From positions 1 to 15,474 of the forward strand of contig DRGS01000197.1 in assembly GCA_011053245.1 (NCBI GenBank): DNA of 15,474 bases, given 5' to 3'. The position numbers and the translations under genes were made by a program. Below, piece by piece: positions 5,986-14,271 of this stretch. The notes below the pieces were generated by a model. The model saw nothing but the letters and a program-made list of their open reading frames with translations. It was not told the origin of the DNA and ran no database searches. The stretch's first letter is position 1; the number at the start of each line of letters is the position of its first letter. This stretch comes from Phycisphaerales bacterium. GTDB taxonomy: Bacteria; Planctomycetota; Phycisphaerae; Sedimentisphaerales; Anaerohalosphaeraceae.

Positions 5986-6804
5986 TTATTCTTTTTTGTT
6001 AGTTTCCTCGCCGTCCAGTACGGCATGGAGTTTGTCACCTGCTTTTATATTAACAGACCTGTGGAAGAACTGCCAGACCCATGGATTATCTTCGTTTTGC
6101 TGAAGTTGGTCCGGCGTTCCCGTCGCCACGATCTTCTTTACTTGTTTTTCGAGCATTATCACGGTATCAGCCACCGCAAACACGCTCGGCAGTTCATGCG
6201 TTACTATCACAAACGTCATCTTAAGGCTTCTCGCCAGGTTCACGATCAACTGATCGAGGTCCGCCGATGTCACCGGGTCCAGCCCTGCGCTCGGCTCATC
6301 CAGGAACAGTATTTTCGGGTCCATCACCATTGCTCTTGCGATAGCCGCTCGCTTCTGCATCCCGCCGCTAAGCTCGGAGGGCATATAATCGGCGAATTCA
6401 CGCAAACCCACCAGTTCAAGCTTCATCATCGCGATAAGGTCCATAGCATCTTTCGGCAGGTCGGTATACTCTTCCAGTTCCAGTCGAACATTTTCCAACA
6501 AGGTCATCGACCCGAAAAGCGCTCCGCTCTGGAACATAACGCCGATCTTGTTGAGTATTTTTTTCCGCTCATCGCCTTCTGCGCCGACTATGTCGTTGCC
6601 ATCGATAAATATCTCGCCCGCAACCGGTTCATACAGACCTATCATATGTTTGAGCAGCGTACTCTTACCGCACCCGGAACCGCCGAGAATGACGAATACT
6701 TCACCGTGATTAACGTCGAAGGATATATTATCAAGAACCACCGTCTCACCGTACGATGCGGTAAAGTTCTTAACGCTTATTATTTTGTCTTTCTTCGCTT
6801 CCAT
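5986..6804 (-). CDS. mlaF: Mla-type ABC transporter ATP-binding protein
   Basis: This cytoplasmic ATPase energises lipid transport through the MlaE permease. From Met at 6804 it is 272 residues with a full ABC set: Walker A GGSGCGKST (41-49), Q-loop in GVMFQSGALF (Gln92), signature LSGGMQ (145-150), Walker B ILFLDE (165-170), D-loop SAGLD and switch His203 in VTHEL. The GVMFQSGALFGSMTLLENV and GLDPV segments are typical of MlaF/Ttg2A. An in-frame GTG at 6843 would add 13 residues but lies inside mlaE and adds no conserved sequence. I prefer ATG 6804, which starts 1 nt after the mlaE stop and suggests translational coupling. The 302-residue opposite-strand reading frame here is a shadow. Confidence 0.93.
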   Translation of the reverse strand: MEAKKDKIISVKNFTASYGETVVLDNISFDVNHGEVFVILGGSGCGKSTLLKHMIGLYEPVAGEIFIDGNDIVGAEGDERKKILNKIGVMFQSGALFGSMTLLENVRLELEEYTDLPKDAMDLIAMMKLELVGLREFADYMPSELSGGMQKRAAIARAMVMDPKILFLDEPSAGLDPVTSADLDQLIVNLARSLKMTFVIVTHELPSVFAVADTVIMLEKQVKKIVATGTPDQLQQNEDNPWVWQFFHRSVNIKAGDKLHAVLDGEETNKKE

Positions 6805-6805
6805 A

Positions 6806-7948
6806 TCAAATACCCAGGCAGTAGTAAACCACCGCAAAAACACCTTCGGCTACAACGACCATAATGATACTGCAAACAACCGACCGTGTCGTCGAGATAC
6901 CAACCGCACTTGCCCCCGTTTCAGTTTTCAGTCCGCGCAAGCAGCCGATGGAACCTATCAGCCATCCGTAAACCACCGCCTTAAAAAGCCCGCCGATCAT
7001 ATCTCCGGCATCGATCGCCGCTAAAACATGCCCGGCAAACGTAACCATCGAATACCCTAACGAAAGTATCACCGCAGCAGTCCCGACAAGTCCGGCAAGG
7101 ATAGCCAATATAGCCAGCAAAGGCGATATTATTGTCGTAGCAAAAACTCGCGGTACAACGAGGAAACGCACAGGATCCAATCCCATAGTCGCCAGCGCAT
7201 CGATCTCATCGTTGATCTTCATCGTTCCAAGCTCCGCGGCAAAAGAAGACCCTGTACGCCCAGCCAGGATGATCGCCGTCATGAACGGACCAAGAACCCG
7301 CACAAGTGCTATCGCTGCCAGATCGGATACATAGATCTCAGCTCCGAATTGCCGCAACGGCATCGCCGAGCTAAAAGCCATAATAAGCCCGAAAAGAAAA
7401 CCGATCAAAATAATGATGCCTACCCCGTTGGCGCCTGCCTGTTCGATAGCTATCATCATATCCTTCCACCGGATCTGCATGGGATGGCGGATCGCGTTTA
7501 CAGAAGCGGCGCACAATTCACCGATAAAGCTGACCTGCTCGCGAATATCATCCCAGAGATTAACCGCTGTCCGTCCGACATCCTCGGCAACTCGAATATG
7601 TTTTACTTCGGTTTTTGTCTTGACGAATTTGGCAGCATTGAACATGTCCAGCAGATTCTGAAAATCCGCTTTAAGTCCACGAATCTCAACCTCGAACCCC
7701 TTCTCCCGCCCTAACAGCGACACCTCTAACAACAGCCCTAATCCGCATCCATCACAATACTCAACACCGGCGGCATCGACGATGATATGACCGCAATTGC
7801 TCGAACGAAGTAACCGCAGCGTCTTACGCCAGATATCGGACGTACCTTGCGAGTCCAGACGACCGGACATGCACAAAATGGCCTTGCCATCCGATTCGCT
7901 TTTCAGTTCGACCGATGCCGATGATTTAATTTCAGTTTCTAATGTCAT
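6806..7948 (-). CDS. mlaE: MlaE-family permease with N-terminal STAS domain
   Basis: This is the inner-membrane permease of the lipid ABC transporter. At 380 residues it exceeds the roughly 260 of E. coli MlaE because residues 1-110 form a STAS domain (ILCMSGRLDSQGT, then HIIVDAAGVEYCDGCGLGLLLE). In E. coli a separate STAS protein, MlaB, does this job; here it is fused. The usual DSSG loop is DGCG (66-69), so the common phosphorylatable Ser is absent. Residues about 130-380 are the permease: about five hydrophobic segments and the coupling loop GRTGSSFAAELGTMKINDEIDALATMG, which contacts MlaF. First gene of the operon mlaE-mlaF-mlaD-lipoprotein. No mlaC is present. A TATAAT word on the minus strand (8050-8045) is a possible -10 box, with no clear -35. 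Confidence 0.92.
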   Translation of the reverse strand: MTLETEIKSSASVELKSESDGKAILCMSGRLDSQGTSDIWRKTLRLLRSSNCGHIIVDAAGVEYCDGCGLGLLLEVSLLGREKGFEVEIRGLKADFQNLLDMFNAAKFVKTKTEVKHIRVAEDVGRTAVNLWDDIREQVSFIGELCAASVNAIRHPMQIRWKDMMIAIEQAGANGVGIIILIGFLFGLIMAFSSAMPLRQFGAEIYVSDLAAIALVRVLGPFMTAIILAGRTGSSFAAELGTMKINDEIDALATMGLDPVRFLVVPRVFATTIISPLLAILAILAGLVGTAAVILSLGYSMVTFAGHVLAAIDAGDMIGGLFKAVVYGWLIGSIGCLRGLKTETGASAVGISTTRSVVCSIIMVVVAEGVFAVVYYCLGI

Positions 7949-8084
7949 AATCTAATTAGTTCGGTCATAAAGCACGATGTCTACATAATTTAACCCAAAA
8001 TTCCGCACAGGTACGCAATATTCACGAAAAAACGCTGATTTACAATTATATCGTCTATGATGCCCCCAATACCTGAACAAAAGC

Positions 8085-8112
8085 TTGAAACCACAGCGTT
8101 TACTGGTAGAAT
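8085..8112 (+). promoter_or_regulatory. Candidate promoter of the E2-like gene
   Basis: TTGAAA (8085-8090) and TAGAAT (8107-8112) are separated by 16 nt, giving a 5' leader of about 45 nt. The leader holds a short inverted repeat, GAAATT (8134-8139) with AATTTC (8145-8150), just before the Shine-Dalgarno AGGA. It lies in the 215-nt gap between the divergent mlaE and E2-like genes. Confidence 0.55.
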
Positions 8113-8163
8113 AGTCAGCTTGTTCAAAAATGCGAAATTAAACGAATTTCACAGGAAAAATAA

Positions 8164-9243
8164 ATGGCAAAGGAAGTCAGGCTCCCAAAACTTGGCCAGA
8201 GCATGAAGGAAGGCACGATCGTCGATATTTTCATCAAAGAAGGCGACGCCATCCAGGCCGGCGATAACATATTCGAGATAGAAACCGACAAGGCGACTCT
8301 CCAGTTGGAATCCCCACTTTCTGGCCACGTTAAAAAGATACTCGTATCCGACGAGCAAACCGTCCCTGTCGATGCGGCCATAATGATCATCGGAGACCCA
8401 GCCGAAGAGATCGACCCCGACTACATCGATTCACTAATAGCTTGCCCCCCCCAGGCAAATGCATCCCAAGCCATCCTTTCCCAGCCGCACGTATCAAGCT
8501 CTGCTGAACTCCAGACCGCTGCGGCATCTTCAACTTCCGATTCCGCCGAAGAGTTCAAACCCGGCGGAACGTACAAGCTAAGCAGGCTCCAGCGGATCAC
8601 AGGCCGCCGAATGCTCCAGTCAAAACGTACCATCCCATGTTTCTATCTCACCGCCGCAGCCGACGTAACTGGCGCCGTCGAATTCAGACACCAGCTAAAC
8701 CAGGATTCCGCCGCCGCCGCACCCGACGTTACTTTCAACGACATGATCATTCGCGCCATCGCGATCTCTATATCCCAGTTTCCCGTAATGAGTGGCAGCT
8801 TAACAGGTGACTGCGTAACACTCGCCGAGCACATTAACGTCGGCTTTGCCGTTGCCGTCGGTAGCGACATCGTAGCCCCGGTCATAAAAGATGCCGACTG
8901 CAAATCCTTGCGCCAAATCGCCTCCGACAGGACACAACTTACCGCAAAAGCACAAACCGGCAAGCTCTCCCTCGACGACCTTGAGGATAGCTGCATCTCA
9001 CTTAGCAACCTCGGTGCATTCGGCGTTGATTCCTTTATCCCCATAGTCATCCCCGGCCAGTGCAGCATCATCGGAGTAGGAAGAATAAAAGACGCTCCCG
9101 AATTTTCCGGCAGGGAATTGAAAACGGCTAAGTTCATGAATATGACGATCTCCGTCGATCATCGAATCGCAAACGGAGCCGACGCCGCACAGTTCCTCGA
9201 CGCAATAAAAAAACACCTCGAACACCCGGATTCACTTATCTAA
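8164..9243 (+). CDS. Lipoyl-domain acyltransferase, E2-like, variant active site
   Basis: This protein resembles the dihydrolipoamide acyltransferase (E2) of 2-oxoacid dehydrogenase complexes, which passes acyl groups from lipoyl-lysine to CoA. Residues 1-78 are a lipoyl domain with the lipoylation site Lys43 in ETDKATLQLES. An Ala/Ser-rich linker follows (about 90-130). The catalytic domain (about 135-355) has LSRLQRITGRRM, NVGFAVAVGSDIVAPVI and SVDHRIANGADAAQFL. At 359 residues it is short: no peripheral subunit-binding domain is visible. The HxxxDG motif keeps His333 but has Asn337 where Asp is usual. No E1 or E3 gene is adjacent, and it has its own promoter, so its partners are encoded elsewhere or its role differs. 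AGGA lies 8 nt before ATG 8164. Family certain; substrate unknown. Confidence 0.85.
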   Translation: MAKEVRLPKLGQSMKEGTIVDIFIKEGDAIQAGDNIFEIETDKATLQLESPLSGHVKKILVSDEQTVPVDAAIMIIGDPAEEIDPDYIDSLIACPPQANASQAILSQPHVSSSAELQTAAASSTSDSAEEFKPGGTYKLSRLQRITGRRMLQSKRTIPCFYLTAAADVTGAVEFRHQLNQDSAAAAPDVTFNDMIIRAIAISISQFPVMSGSLTGDCVTLAEHINVGFAVAVGSDIVAPVIKDADCKSLRQIASDRTQLTAKAQTGKLSLDDLEDSCISLSNLGAFGVDSFIPIVIPGQCSIIGVGRIKDAPEFSGRELKTAKFMNMTISVDHRIANGADAAQFLDAIKKHLEHPDSLI

Positions 9244-9273
9244 ACCCCAGGGACATATTTTTTCGCTAAAACA

Positions 9274-9302
9274 TTGACTTAAGAGCCGGTTTTCTTTATA
9301 GT
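9274..9302 (+). promoter_or_regulatory. Sigma70-type promoter of the dTDP-rhamnose operon
   Basis: TTGACT (9274-9279) and TATAGT (9297-9302) have the ideal 17-nt spacer, each one base off consensus. Transcription would start near 9309, about 60 nt before rfbA. No terminator hairpin is obvious between the E2-like stop (9243) and this promoter. Confidence 0.75.
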
Positions 9303-9369
9303 TCAGGCGTTAATAAACCTGTAGAGACGCAGCTGACAATAACCGGCAAGCAGATTTAGGGAAAAACGC

Positions 9370-10245
9370 ATGAAGGGAATAATACTCGCAGGCGGCAGCG
9401 GCACACGCCTAAGCCCGATGACAGACGTCGTAAGCAAGCAGCTTCTGCCGATTTACGACAAACCGATGATCTACTACCCGCTAACAACGCTCATGTTAGC
9501 TGGCCTAAGGGACATCCTCATCGTATCGACGCCGACGGACTTGCCGCTTTTCCGGCATCTTTTAGGTGACGGCAGCCAGTGGGGCATCAACCTCGAATAC
9601 GCTGAACAGCCCAAACCAGAAGGTTTGGCCCAGGCATTCATAATCGGTAAGGAGTTTATTAATGGCGGCCCCGCCTGCCTCATTCTCGGCGATAACATCT
9701 TTTACGGGCAAGGCTTAGTGAATTCTTTGGTACGCGGCGTCAGCCAGCGATCCGGCGCAACGATCTTCGGATACTGGGTAAACGACCCTGCCCGTTACGG
9801 TGTAATAGAATTCAAAGATGGCGGCAAGGTTCTCTCTATTGAGGAAAAGCCCGCCCGCCCAAAATCAAATTATGCCGCCGTTGGCCTATACTTTTACGAT
9901 TCGGATATAACAGACATCGCCGCCGCGATAGAACCATCTGACCGTGGCGAATTGGAGATCACTGCCGTAAACAACGCGTACTTGCAGAACGACAAACTCA
10001 AAGCCGAGATACTCGGTCGCGGAATAGCATGGCTCGATACCGGGACACCCGCTTCGATGATCCAGGCGTCAAATTTTGTACAAACCGTTCAGCAGCGGCA
10101 GGGCCTGATGATAGCCTGCCCCGAAGAGATCGCGCTAAGGCTTGCCCTCATCGATGCCGATCAGGTTCTTCGACTCGCGGCGCCTATGCACAAAAACGGT
10201 TACGGAAAGTACCTCAATGAACTCGTTACCAGAGGTGATTTCTAA
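9370..10245 (+). CDS. rfbA: Glucose-1-phosphate thymidylyltransferase
   Basis: RfbA (RmlA) makes dTDP-glucose from glucose-1-phosphate and dTTP, the first step of dTDP-L-rhamnose synthesis in the cytoplasm. At 291 residues it has full family length. The nucleotidyltransferase signature GGSGTRLSP is at residues 8-16, followed by [17 protein letters not shown] (22-38). The metal-binding Asp108 is in [10 protein letters not shown]. Other landmarks are [14 protein letters not shown] and the [18 protein letters not shown] segment of short-form RmlA. The start is ATG 9370 with AGGG about 9 nt upstream. It opens the operon, and its TAA shares one base with the rfbC ATG. Identification is secure. Confidence 0.97.
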   Translation: MKGIILAGGSGTRLSPMTDVVSKQLLPIYDKPMIYYPLTTLMLAGLRDILIVSTPTDLPLFRHLLGDGSQWGINLEYAEQPKPEGLAQAFIIGKEFINGGPACLILGDNIFYGQGLVNSLVRGVSQRSGATIFGYWVNDPARYGVIEFKDGGKVLSIEEKPARPKSNYAAVGLYFYDSDITDIAAAIEPSDRGELEITAVNNAYLQNDKLKAEILGRGIAWLDTGTPASMIQASNFVQTVQQRQGLMIACPEEIALRLALIDADQVLRLAAPMHKNGYGKYLNELVTRGDF

Positions 10246-10805
10246 TGAATATTATCGAAACGGATCTGCCCGGCGTAATCATCTTCGAACCGAAAGTTTT
10301 CTCAGATAGCCGCGGCAGTTTTATTGAAACATGGAGCAAACAACGATACGAAGATGCCGGAATAAACGCTGCCTTTGTTCAGGACAACGTCTCCTACTCG
10401 ACCAGAGGCGTGTTGCGAGGGCTTCATTACCAGCATCCGCACCAGCAGGGAAAACTCATTCAGGTTCTCAAAGGCGAGGTCTTCGACGTTGCCGTTGATA
10501 TTCGCCTCGATTCCGCAACATTCGGCAAGTGGGCCTCGGCGATCATCTCTGAAGACAATCACCGGCAGATATATATTCCGCCCGGTTTTGCTCACGGCTT
10601 CTGCGTACTTAGCGACGAAGCGGTCTTTTCGTATAAGTGCACGGATTATTACAATGGCCCCTGCGAGGGCGGTATCCGTTGGGACGATCCTGATATTGCT
10701 ATCGATTGGCCTATACCTGGCCCGTCCGTTTCGCCCAAGGACGCGACACTTGCAAACCTCTCGGAAATCTCTGAAGACAAACTGCCCCGGACGGAGGACA
10801 TCTAA
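10245..10805 (+). CDS. rfbC: dTDP-4-dehydrorhamnose 3,5-epimerase
   Basis: RfbC (RmlC) epimerises C3 and C5 of dTDP-4-keto-6-deoxyglucose, the third step of the pathway. The 186 residues fit the single cupin domain. Family landmarks are DSRGSFIETW (21-30), QDNVSYSTRGVLRGLHYQ with catalytic His61, GKLIQVLKGEVFDVAVDIR and the later PPGFAHGF. The downstream YKCTDYY holds the region of the catalytic Tyr, and GGIRWDDPDI is the usual C-terminal motif. Both junctions are tight: the ATG shares one base with the rfbA stop, and its own stop shares one base with the rfbD ATG. Translational coupling is likely. Confidence 0.97.
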   Translation: MNIIETDLPGVIIFEPKVFSDSRGSFIETWSKQRYEDAGINAAFVQDNVSYSTRGVLRGLHYQHPHQQGKLIQVLKGEVFDVAVDIRLDSATFGKWASAIISEDNHRQIYIPPGFAHGFCVLSDEAVFSYKCTDYYNGPCEGGIRWDDPDIAIDWPIPGPSVSPKDATLANLSEISEDKLPRTEDI

Positions 10806-11659
10806 TGGGCAGGGTTGTCATCTTAGGCGCAAAGGGCATGTTAGGAACTGACCTGTCCTCAGCTTGCACAAAAGCCGGTCTTGACGTTAGCGGTTTCGAC
10901 CTGCCCGAATTTGACATTACCGATGACGCCCAACTCGCAAACGCTATCGAAGGCGCGCAGGTGATCGTAAATTGCGCCGCATATACAAACGTCGAAAAAG
11001 CAGAATCCGAGCGTCAGTTAGCTTTCAAGGTCAACGCAGAAGCGGTAGGGCGGCTGGGCAATATCGCAAAGCAAAACGGTGTATCGGTTCTGCACATAAG
11101 TACCGACTTCGTCTTTGACGGTACATCCGATACTCCTTATGTCGAAACCGACGCGGCAAATGCTCTAAGCGCATATGGAGCCAGCAAACTCGCCGGTGAA
11201 ACAGAGCTTGTCGCAAGCGGTTGCAAATCCTGCATAATCCGTGTCGAGTGGACCTACGGAGCCGCCGGAACCAATTTCGTAAAGAAACTCCTCCGAGCCG
11301 CCAGTGCTGGAAAACCGCTCAAGGTCGTAGATGACCAGATAGGCGCACCGACCGCAACAACAGAGGTAGCTGATGCAATTGTAAGTTTCCTCAAACTCGA
11401 TACCCTGCCCGAAGGGATTTTCCACTTCGCCGCAGCAGGTTTCACCAGCAGATATGAAATGGCAAGGTTCATGTTCGATAAATTGGCGATGGACGTTAGC
11501 CTTAGTTCCTGTAAGAGCGATGAGTTCGTAACCGCAGCCAAACGCCCCTTAAGCAGCAGATTCGATTGCAGCAAGATCGAAAACGTACTCGACCAACCCA
11601 TAAAACCATGGCAGCAGCCTTTGGAAAAATATATTAAAGACAATTATCTTTCAAAATAG
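10805..11659 (+). CDS. rfbD: dTDP-4-dehydrorhamnose reductase
   Basis: RfbD (RmlD) uses NAD(P)H to reduce dTDP-4-keto-L-rhamnose to dTDP-L-rhamnose, the last step. It is a 284-residue short-chain dehydrogenase of the expected length. The nucleotide-binding GAKGMLG is at residues 8-14 and NCAAYTNVEKAE follows. STDFVFDG takes the place of the usual STDYVFDG, and catalytic Tyr124 and Lys128 are in YGASK. The substrate-side segment VVDDQIGAPTATTEVADAI is typical. The RxSWVYG-like motif reads RVEWTYG here, a mild variation. It is third in the operon and overlaps rfbC by one base. Confidence 0.95.
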   Translation: MGRVVILGAKGMLGTDLSSACTKAGLDVSGFDLPEFDITDDAQLANAIEGAQVIVNCAAYTNVEKAESERQLAFKVNAEAVGRLGNIAKQNGVSVLHISTDFVFDGTSDTPYVETDAANALSAYGASKLAGETELVASGCKSCIIRVEWTYGAAGTNFVKKLLRAASAGKPLKVVDDQIGAPTATTEVADAIVSFLKLDTLPEGIFHFAAAGFTSRYEMARFMFDKLAMDVSLSSCKSDEFVTAAKRPLSSRFDCSKIENVLDQPIKPWQQPLEKYIKDNYLSK

Positions 11660-11670
11660 TAAGGATAACT

Positions 11671-12681
11671 ATGAATATTCTTGTTACAGGCGGTGCTGGG
11701 TTTATCGGCAGCAATTTTGTTCGGATGGTTCTTGATGAGCATTCCGATTGTTTCGTCGTCAATCTTGACTCGCTTACTTACGCCGGCAACCTTGAAAATC
11801 TTTCCGGCTATATGGAAAACCCCAATCACAAATTCGTAAAGGGCGACATCTGCGATGCAACGCTCGTTGCCAGCCTCATCGGCGACCATAAGATCGACGC
11901 CATCATAAACTTCGCAGCCGAAAGTCATGTCGACCGCTCGCTCACTAACCCGGGTCTGTTCATCGACACCAACGTAACCGGAACGCTTACTCTGCTAAAA
12001 GCCGCCCTCGAAAAAGACATCGAAAGATTCGTCCAGATATCCACCGACGAGGTCTACGGCTCACTCGGCGAAACAGGCATGTTCACAGAGCAAACCCCCA
12101 TCAGCCCCAACTCGCCGTATTCAGCCAGCAAGGCGTCAGCGGACCATCTCGTCTGCGCGTTCGGCCATACTTGGGGACTCAAATACAACATCACACGCTG
12201 CTCGAACAACTATGGCCAATTCCAGTTCCCCGAAAAGATGATCCCCCTGATGATAAACAACGCACTCAACGATAAATCCTTGCCCGTATACGGCGACGGC
12301 CTCCACGTCCGCGACTGGCTATACGTTTACGACCATTGCACAGCCATCTGGAAAGTACTCACCCAAGCCAAACCCGGCCAGATCTTCAACGTAGGCGGCA
12401 ACAACGAAAAGACCAACCTCGAAGTCATCTCTTTGATACTTGAGCATCTCGATAAGAGCAAGGACCTGATAACCCACGTCACCGACCGCCCCGGCCACGA
12501 CAGACGTTACGCCATAGATTCAACAAAGATCATGACCGAACTAAACTGGGCACCCTCGGTAACATTCGAAGAGGGCATCGCCGGAACCATAGACTGGTAC
12601 TTAGCAAACGACCAGTGGCTAAAACACATCGTCTCAGGAGACTACGAAAACTACTACGAACAAATGTACGGAAACAGATAA
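11671..12681 (+). CDS. rfbB: dTDP-glucose 4,6-dehydratase
   Basis: RfbB (RmlB) converts dTDP-glucose to dTDP-4-keto-6-deoxyglucose with bound NAD+, the second step. At 336 residues it is full length. The Rossmann motif GGAGFIG is at 7-13. NLDSLTYAGNLENL and FAAESHVDRS are diagnostic. The catalytic region is STDEVYG (124-130, with Asp126 and Glu127), and Tyr150 and Lys154 are in YSASK. SNNYGQFQFPEKMIPL and DGLHVRDWLYVYDH close the signature. AAGGAT lies a few bases before the ATG, 11 nt after rfbD. It is the last gene of the operon; the complete four-gene set means the pathway is intact. Rhamnose likely goes to O-antigen or another envelope glycan, though no glycosyltransferase is in view. Confidence 0.97.
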   Translation: MNILVTGGAGFIGSNFVRMVLDEHSDCFVVNLDSLTYAGNLENLSGYMENPNHKFVKGDICDATLVASLIGDHKIDAIINFAAESHVDRSLTNPGLFIDTNVTGTLTLLKAALEKDIERFVQISTDEVYGSLGETGMFTEQTPISPNSPYSASKASADHLVCAFGHTWGLKYNITRCSNNYGQFQFPEKMIPLMINNALNDKSLPVYGDGLHVRDWLYVYDHCTAIWKVLTQAKPGQIFNVGGNNEKTNLEVISLILEHLDKSKDLITHVTDRPGHDRRYAIDSTKIMTELNWAPSVTFEEGIAGTIDWYLANDQWLKHIVSGDYENYYEQMYGNR

Positions 12682-12760
12682 GCGAACAAGTGACTTATTT
12701 TCATTTTTCGGATTTTTGAAAACAACCCCCTTGCTTATTATCATTTTGCGAGTAGAGATC

Positions 12761-12786
12761 AGCATGGACAAAAAATTGCCCATGCT
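12761..12786. terminator. Hairpin between convergent rfbB and sulfatase genes
   Basis: AGCATGG (12761-12767) pairs with CCATGCT (12780-12786). After one A-C mismatch, CAA pairs with TTG around an AAAA loop. It sits between two converging genes, where a bidirectional terminator is expected. Neither side has a clear T-run, so termination by it alone is uncertain. The rest of the 140-nt gap is AT-rich, with TTTTCA and TGAAAA arms near 12696-12720, and holds no gene. Confidence 0.4.
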
Positions 12787-12821
12787 ACAAAACTATTTCA
12801 AACATTTCCCAGCCGAGGCTT

Positions 12822-14249
12822 TTATATAAAACGTTTCCCGTTAGGGGCCGGTGGTTCGGTTTGGGGGACAGGCTCTTGGTGCTGTTGTTTGGCGATCGTA
12901 GCCATTTTATTTACTATCGCCGGATACATGGCGGCGAGATCGTTCTTCTCTCCGATGTCCTTGCTTAGATCATAAAGCTCGAAGGGGACATTTTGCTTCA
13001 ATCTGACCAGCTTCCATTTACCCATTCGTACGGCCTGCTGCAAACCGTTTTTCTCATACGTATACTTTTGCCAGTTGCCCACACGTGTGTATTCCCAGTA
13101 AAGAAATTCATGCTTTTCCTGCTTATCGGATCGGCCGGTCAGAGTCGGTACCGTCGATAGTCCATCAATATCATCAGGCATAAATTCGGTCGTCCCCGTC
13201 AAATCCGCAAGGGTCGGCATAACATCGGCAAAATACCATAACAAGTCGCTTTCGCTACCCGCGGCGATCCTGCCGGGCCAGCGCGCGATCAATGGAATAC
13301 GGATCCCACCTTCGTACAGGTTTGTCTTCTGTCCGCGATACGGACCGTTTGAGCCGAAGAAGTTACCAAACGCAGGATAACCGCCGTTATCCGAACAGAA
13401 AAAGACTACCGTATTATCGTCGATCTCCAGCTCTTTGAGCAGATCGAAAATCTCACCCAGATGACGGTCAACCATCGCTACCATAGCTGCATACACCTTG
13501 GCATTTTTGGGCCAGGGCTTATCTTTCAACTCAGCCATAGTTGGGTCATCATCGGGAATATGCCAACTTCCGTGCGGCGGTGTCCAGGGACAATAACAGA
13601 AGAACGGCTGGTGCTTATTGTCACGGATAAATTTCTTGGCCCGCTCAAAGATCACATGATGAGTGTACCGCTGCTTGCTGCCCTTTGGACCTTTCAATTC
13701 CACTTTCCGGCTGTTGTGCCAAAGGTAGTCTGTCCAGTAATTATGAGCATGGATCTGATGATAATATCCGAAGAACTCATCGAAACCGTGCTTTTCCGGT
13801 ACGCCGGGTGTTCCGATCGCCGCAATCCCCCATTTACCGAATCCGCCGACCTTATAGTTGCCGTTTTTGAGAACCTCAGCGACCGTCACATCCTCTGCCA
13901 ACAGTGAGATGCCGCCAAGATTACCGCGTACAGTCGTATGGCCCATGTGCTTGCCGGTCATAAGAACGCTGCGAGCCGGGGCACAAACGCAACAACCGGA
14001 ATAAGCCTGAGTAAACAGCATACCCTCTGCGGCCATCCTGTCAATATTCGGGGTCGGAAGTTTATGCTTGTTACCGCCATAGCAACCAGGATCGACAGGT
14101 CCCAGATCATCAACGATGATAAAGACGACATTGGGTTTAACCGAAGTATTTAACCGGCTTTGAGCATTAATACATCCATTAACGGAGAGCATTGCTGCGC
14201 CTGCGCCAACATATCTAAGAAAATCACGGCGAGTTCTTCTTTTTTCCAT
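12822..14249 (-). CDS. Type I (S1) sulfatase, Tat-exported lipoprotein
   Basis: This enzyme hydrolyses sulfate esters, probably on sulfated polysaccharides, outside the cytoplasm. It is 475 residues. The N-terminus has a twin-arginine motif RRDFLR (7-12), a short hydrophobic stretch and lipobox VNGC (Cys26), so it is likely Tat-exported and lipid-anchored. Metal-binding Asp47 and Asp48 are in FIIVDDLG. Cys89 in CAPAR (89-93) is the residue matured to formylglycine, followed by SVLMTG and KHMGHTTVRGN. Later landmarks are GKWGIAAIG, CPWTPPHGSWHIP and FFCSDNGG with the second metal site. AAGGA lies 7 nt before the ATG. It follows the kinase gene by only 22 nt, so the two may be cotranscribed. 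The exact substrate cannot be told; arylsulfatase A or N-acetylgalactosamine-6-sulfatase types look closest. Confidence 0.93.
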   Translation of the reverse strand: MEKRRTRRDFLRYVGAGAAMLSVNGCINAQSRLNTSVKPNVVFIIVDDLGPVDPGCYGGNKHKLPTPNIDRMAAEGMLFTQAYSGCCVCAPARSVLMTGKHMGHTTVRGNLGGISLLAEDVTVAEVLKNGNYKVGGFGKWGIAAIGTPGVPEKHGFDEFFGYYHQIHAHNYWTDYLWHNSRKVELKGPKGSKQRYTHHVIFERAKKFIRDNKHQPFFCYCPWTPPHGSWHIPDDDPTMAELKDKPWPKNAKVYAAMVAMVDRHLGEIFDLLKELEIDDNTVVFFCSDNGGYPAFGNFFGSNGPYRGQKTNLYEGGIRIPLIARWPGRIAAGSESDLLWYFADVMPTLADLTGTTEFMPDDIDGLSTVPTLTGRSDKQEKHEFLYWEYTRVGNWQKYTYEKNGLQQAVRMGKWKLVRLKQNVPFELYDLSKDIGEKNDLAAMYPAIVNKMATIAKQQHQEPVPQTEPPAPNGKRFI

Positions 14250-14271
14250 TATTAAATCCTTATAACTATTC

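Noticed and set aside
6804..6843. GTG at 6843 as the mlaF start
   Set aside because: It would overlap mlaE by 38 nt and add 13 non-conserved residues. ATG 6804 lies 1 nt after the mlaE stop.
5956..6864. 302-codon open frame on the plus strand
   Set aside because: It lies exactly antisense to mlaF, which has complete ABC motifs. The plus-strand translation is rich in His, Arg and Gln, with no recognisable domain.
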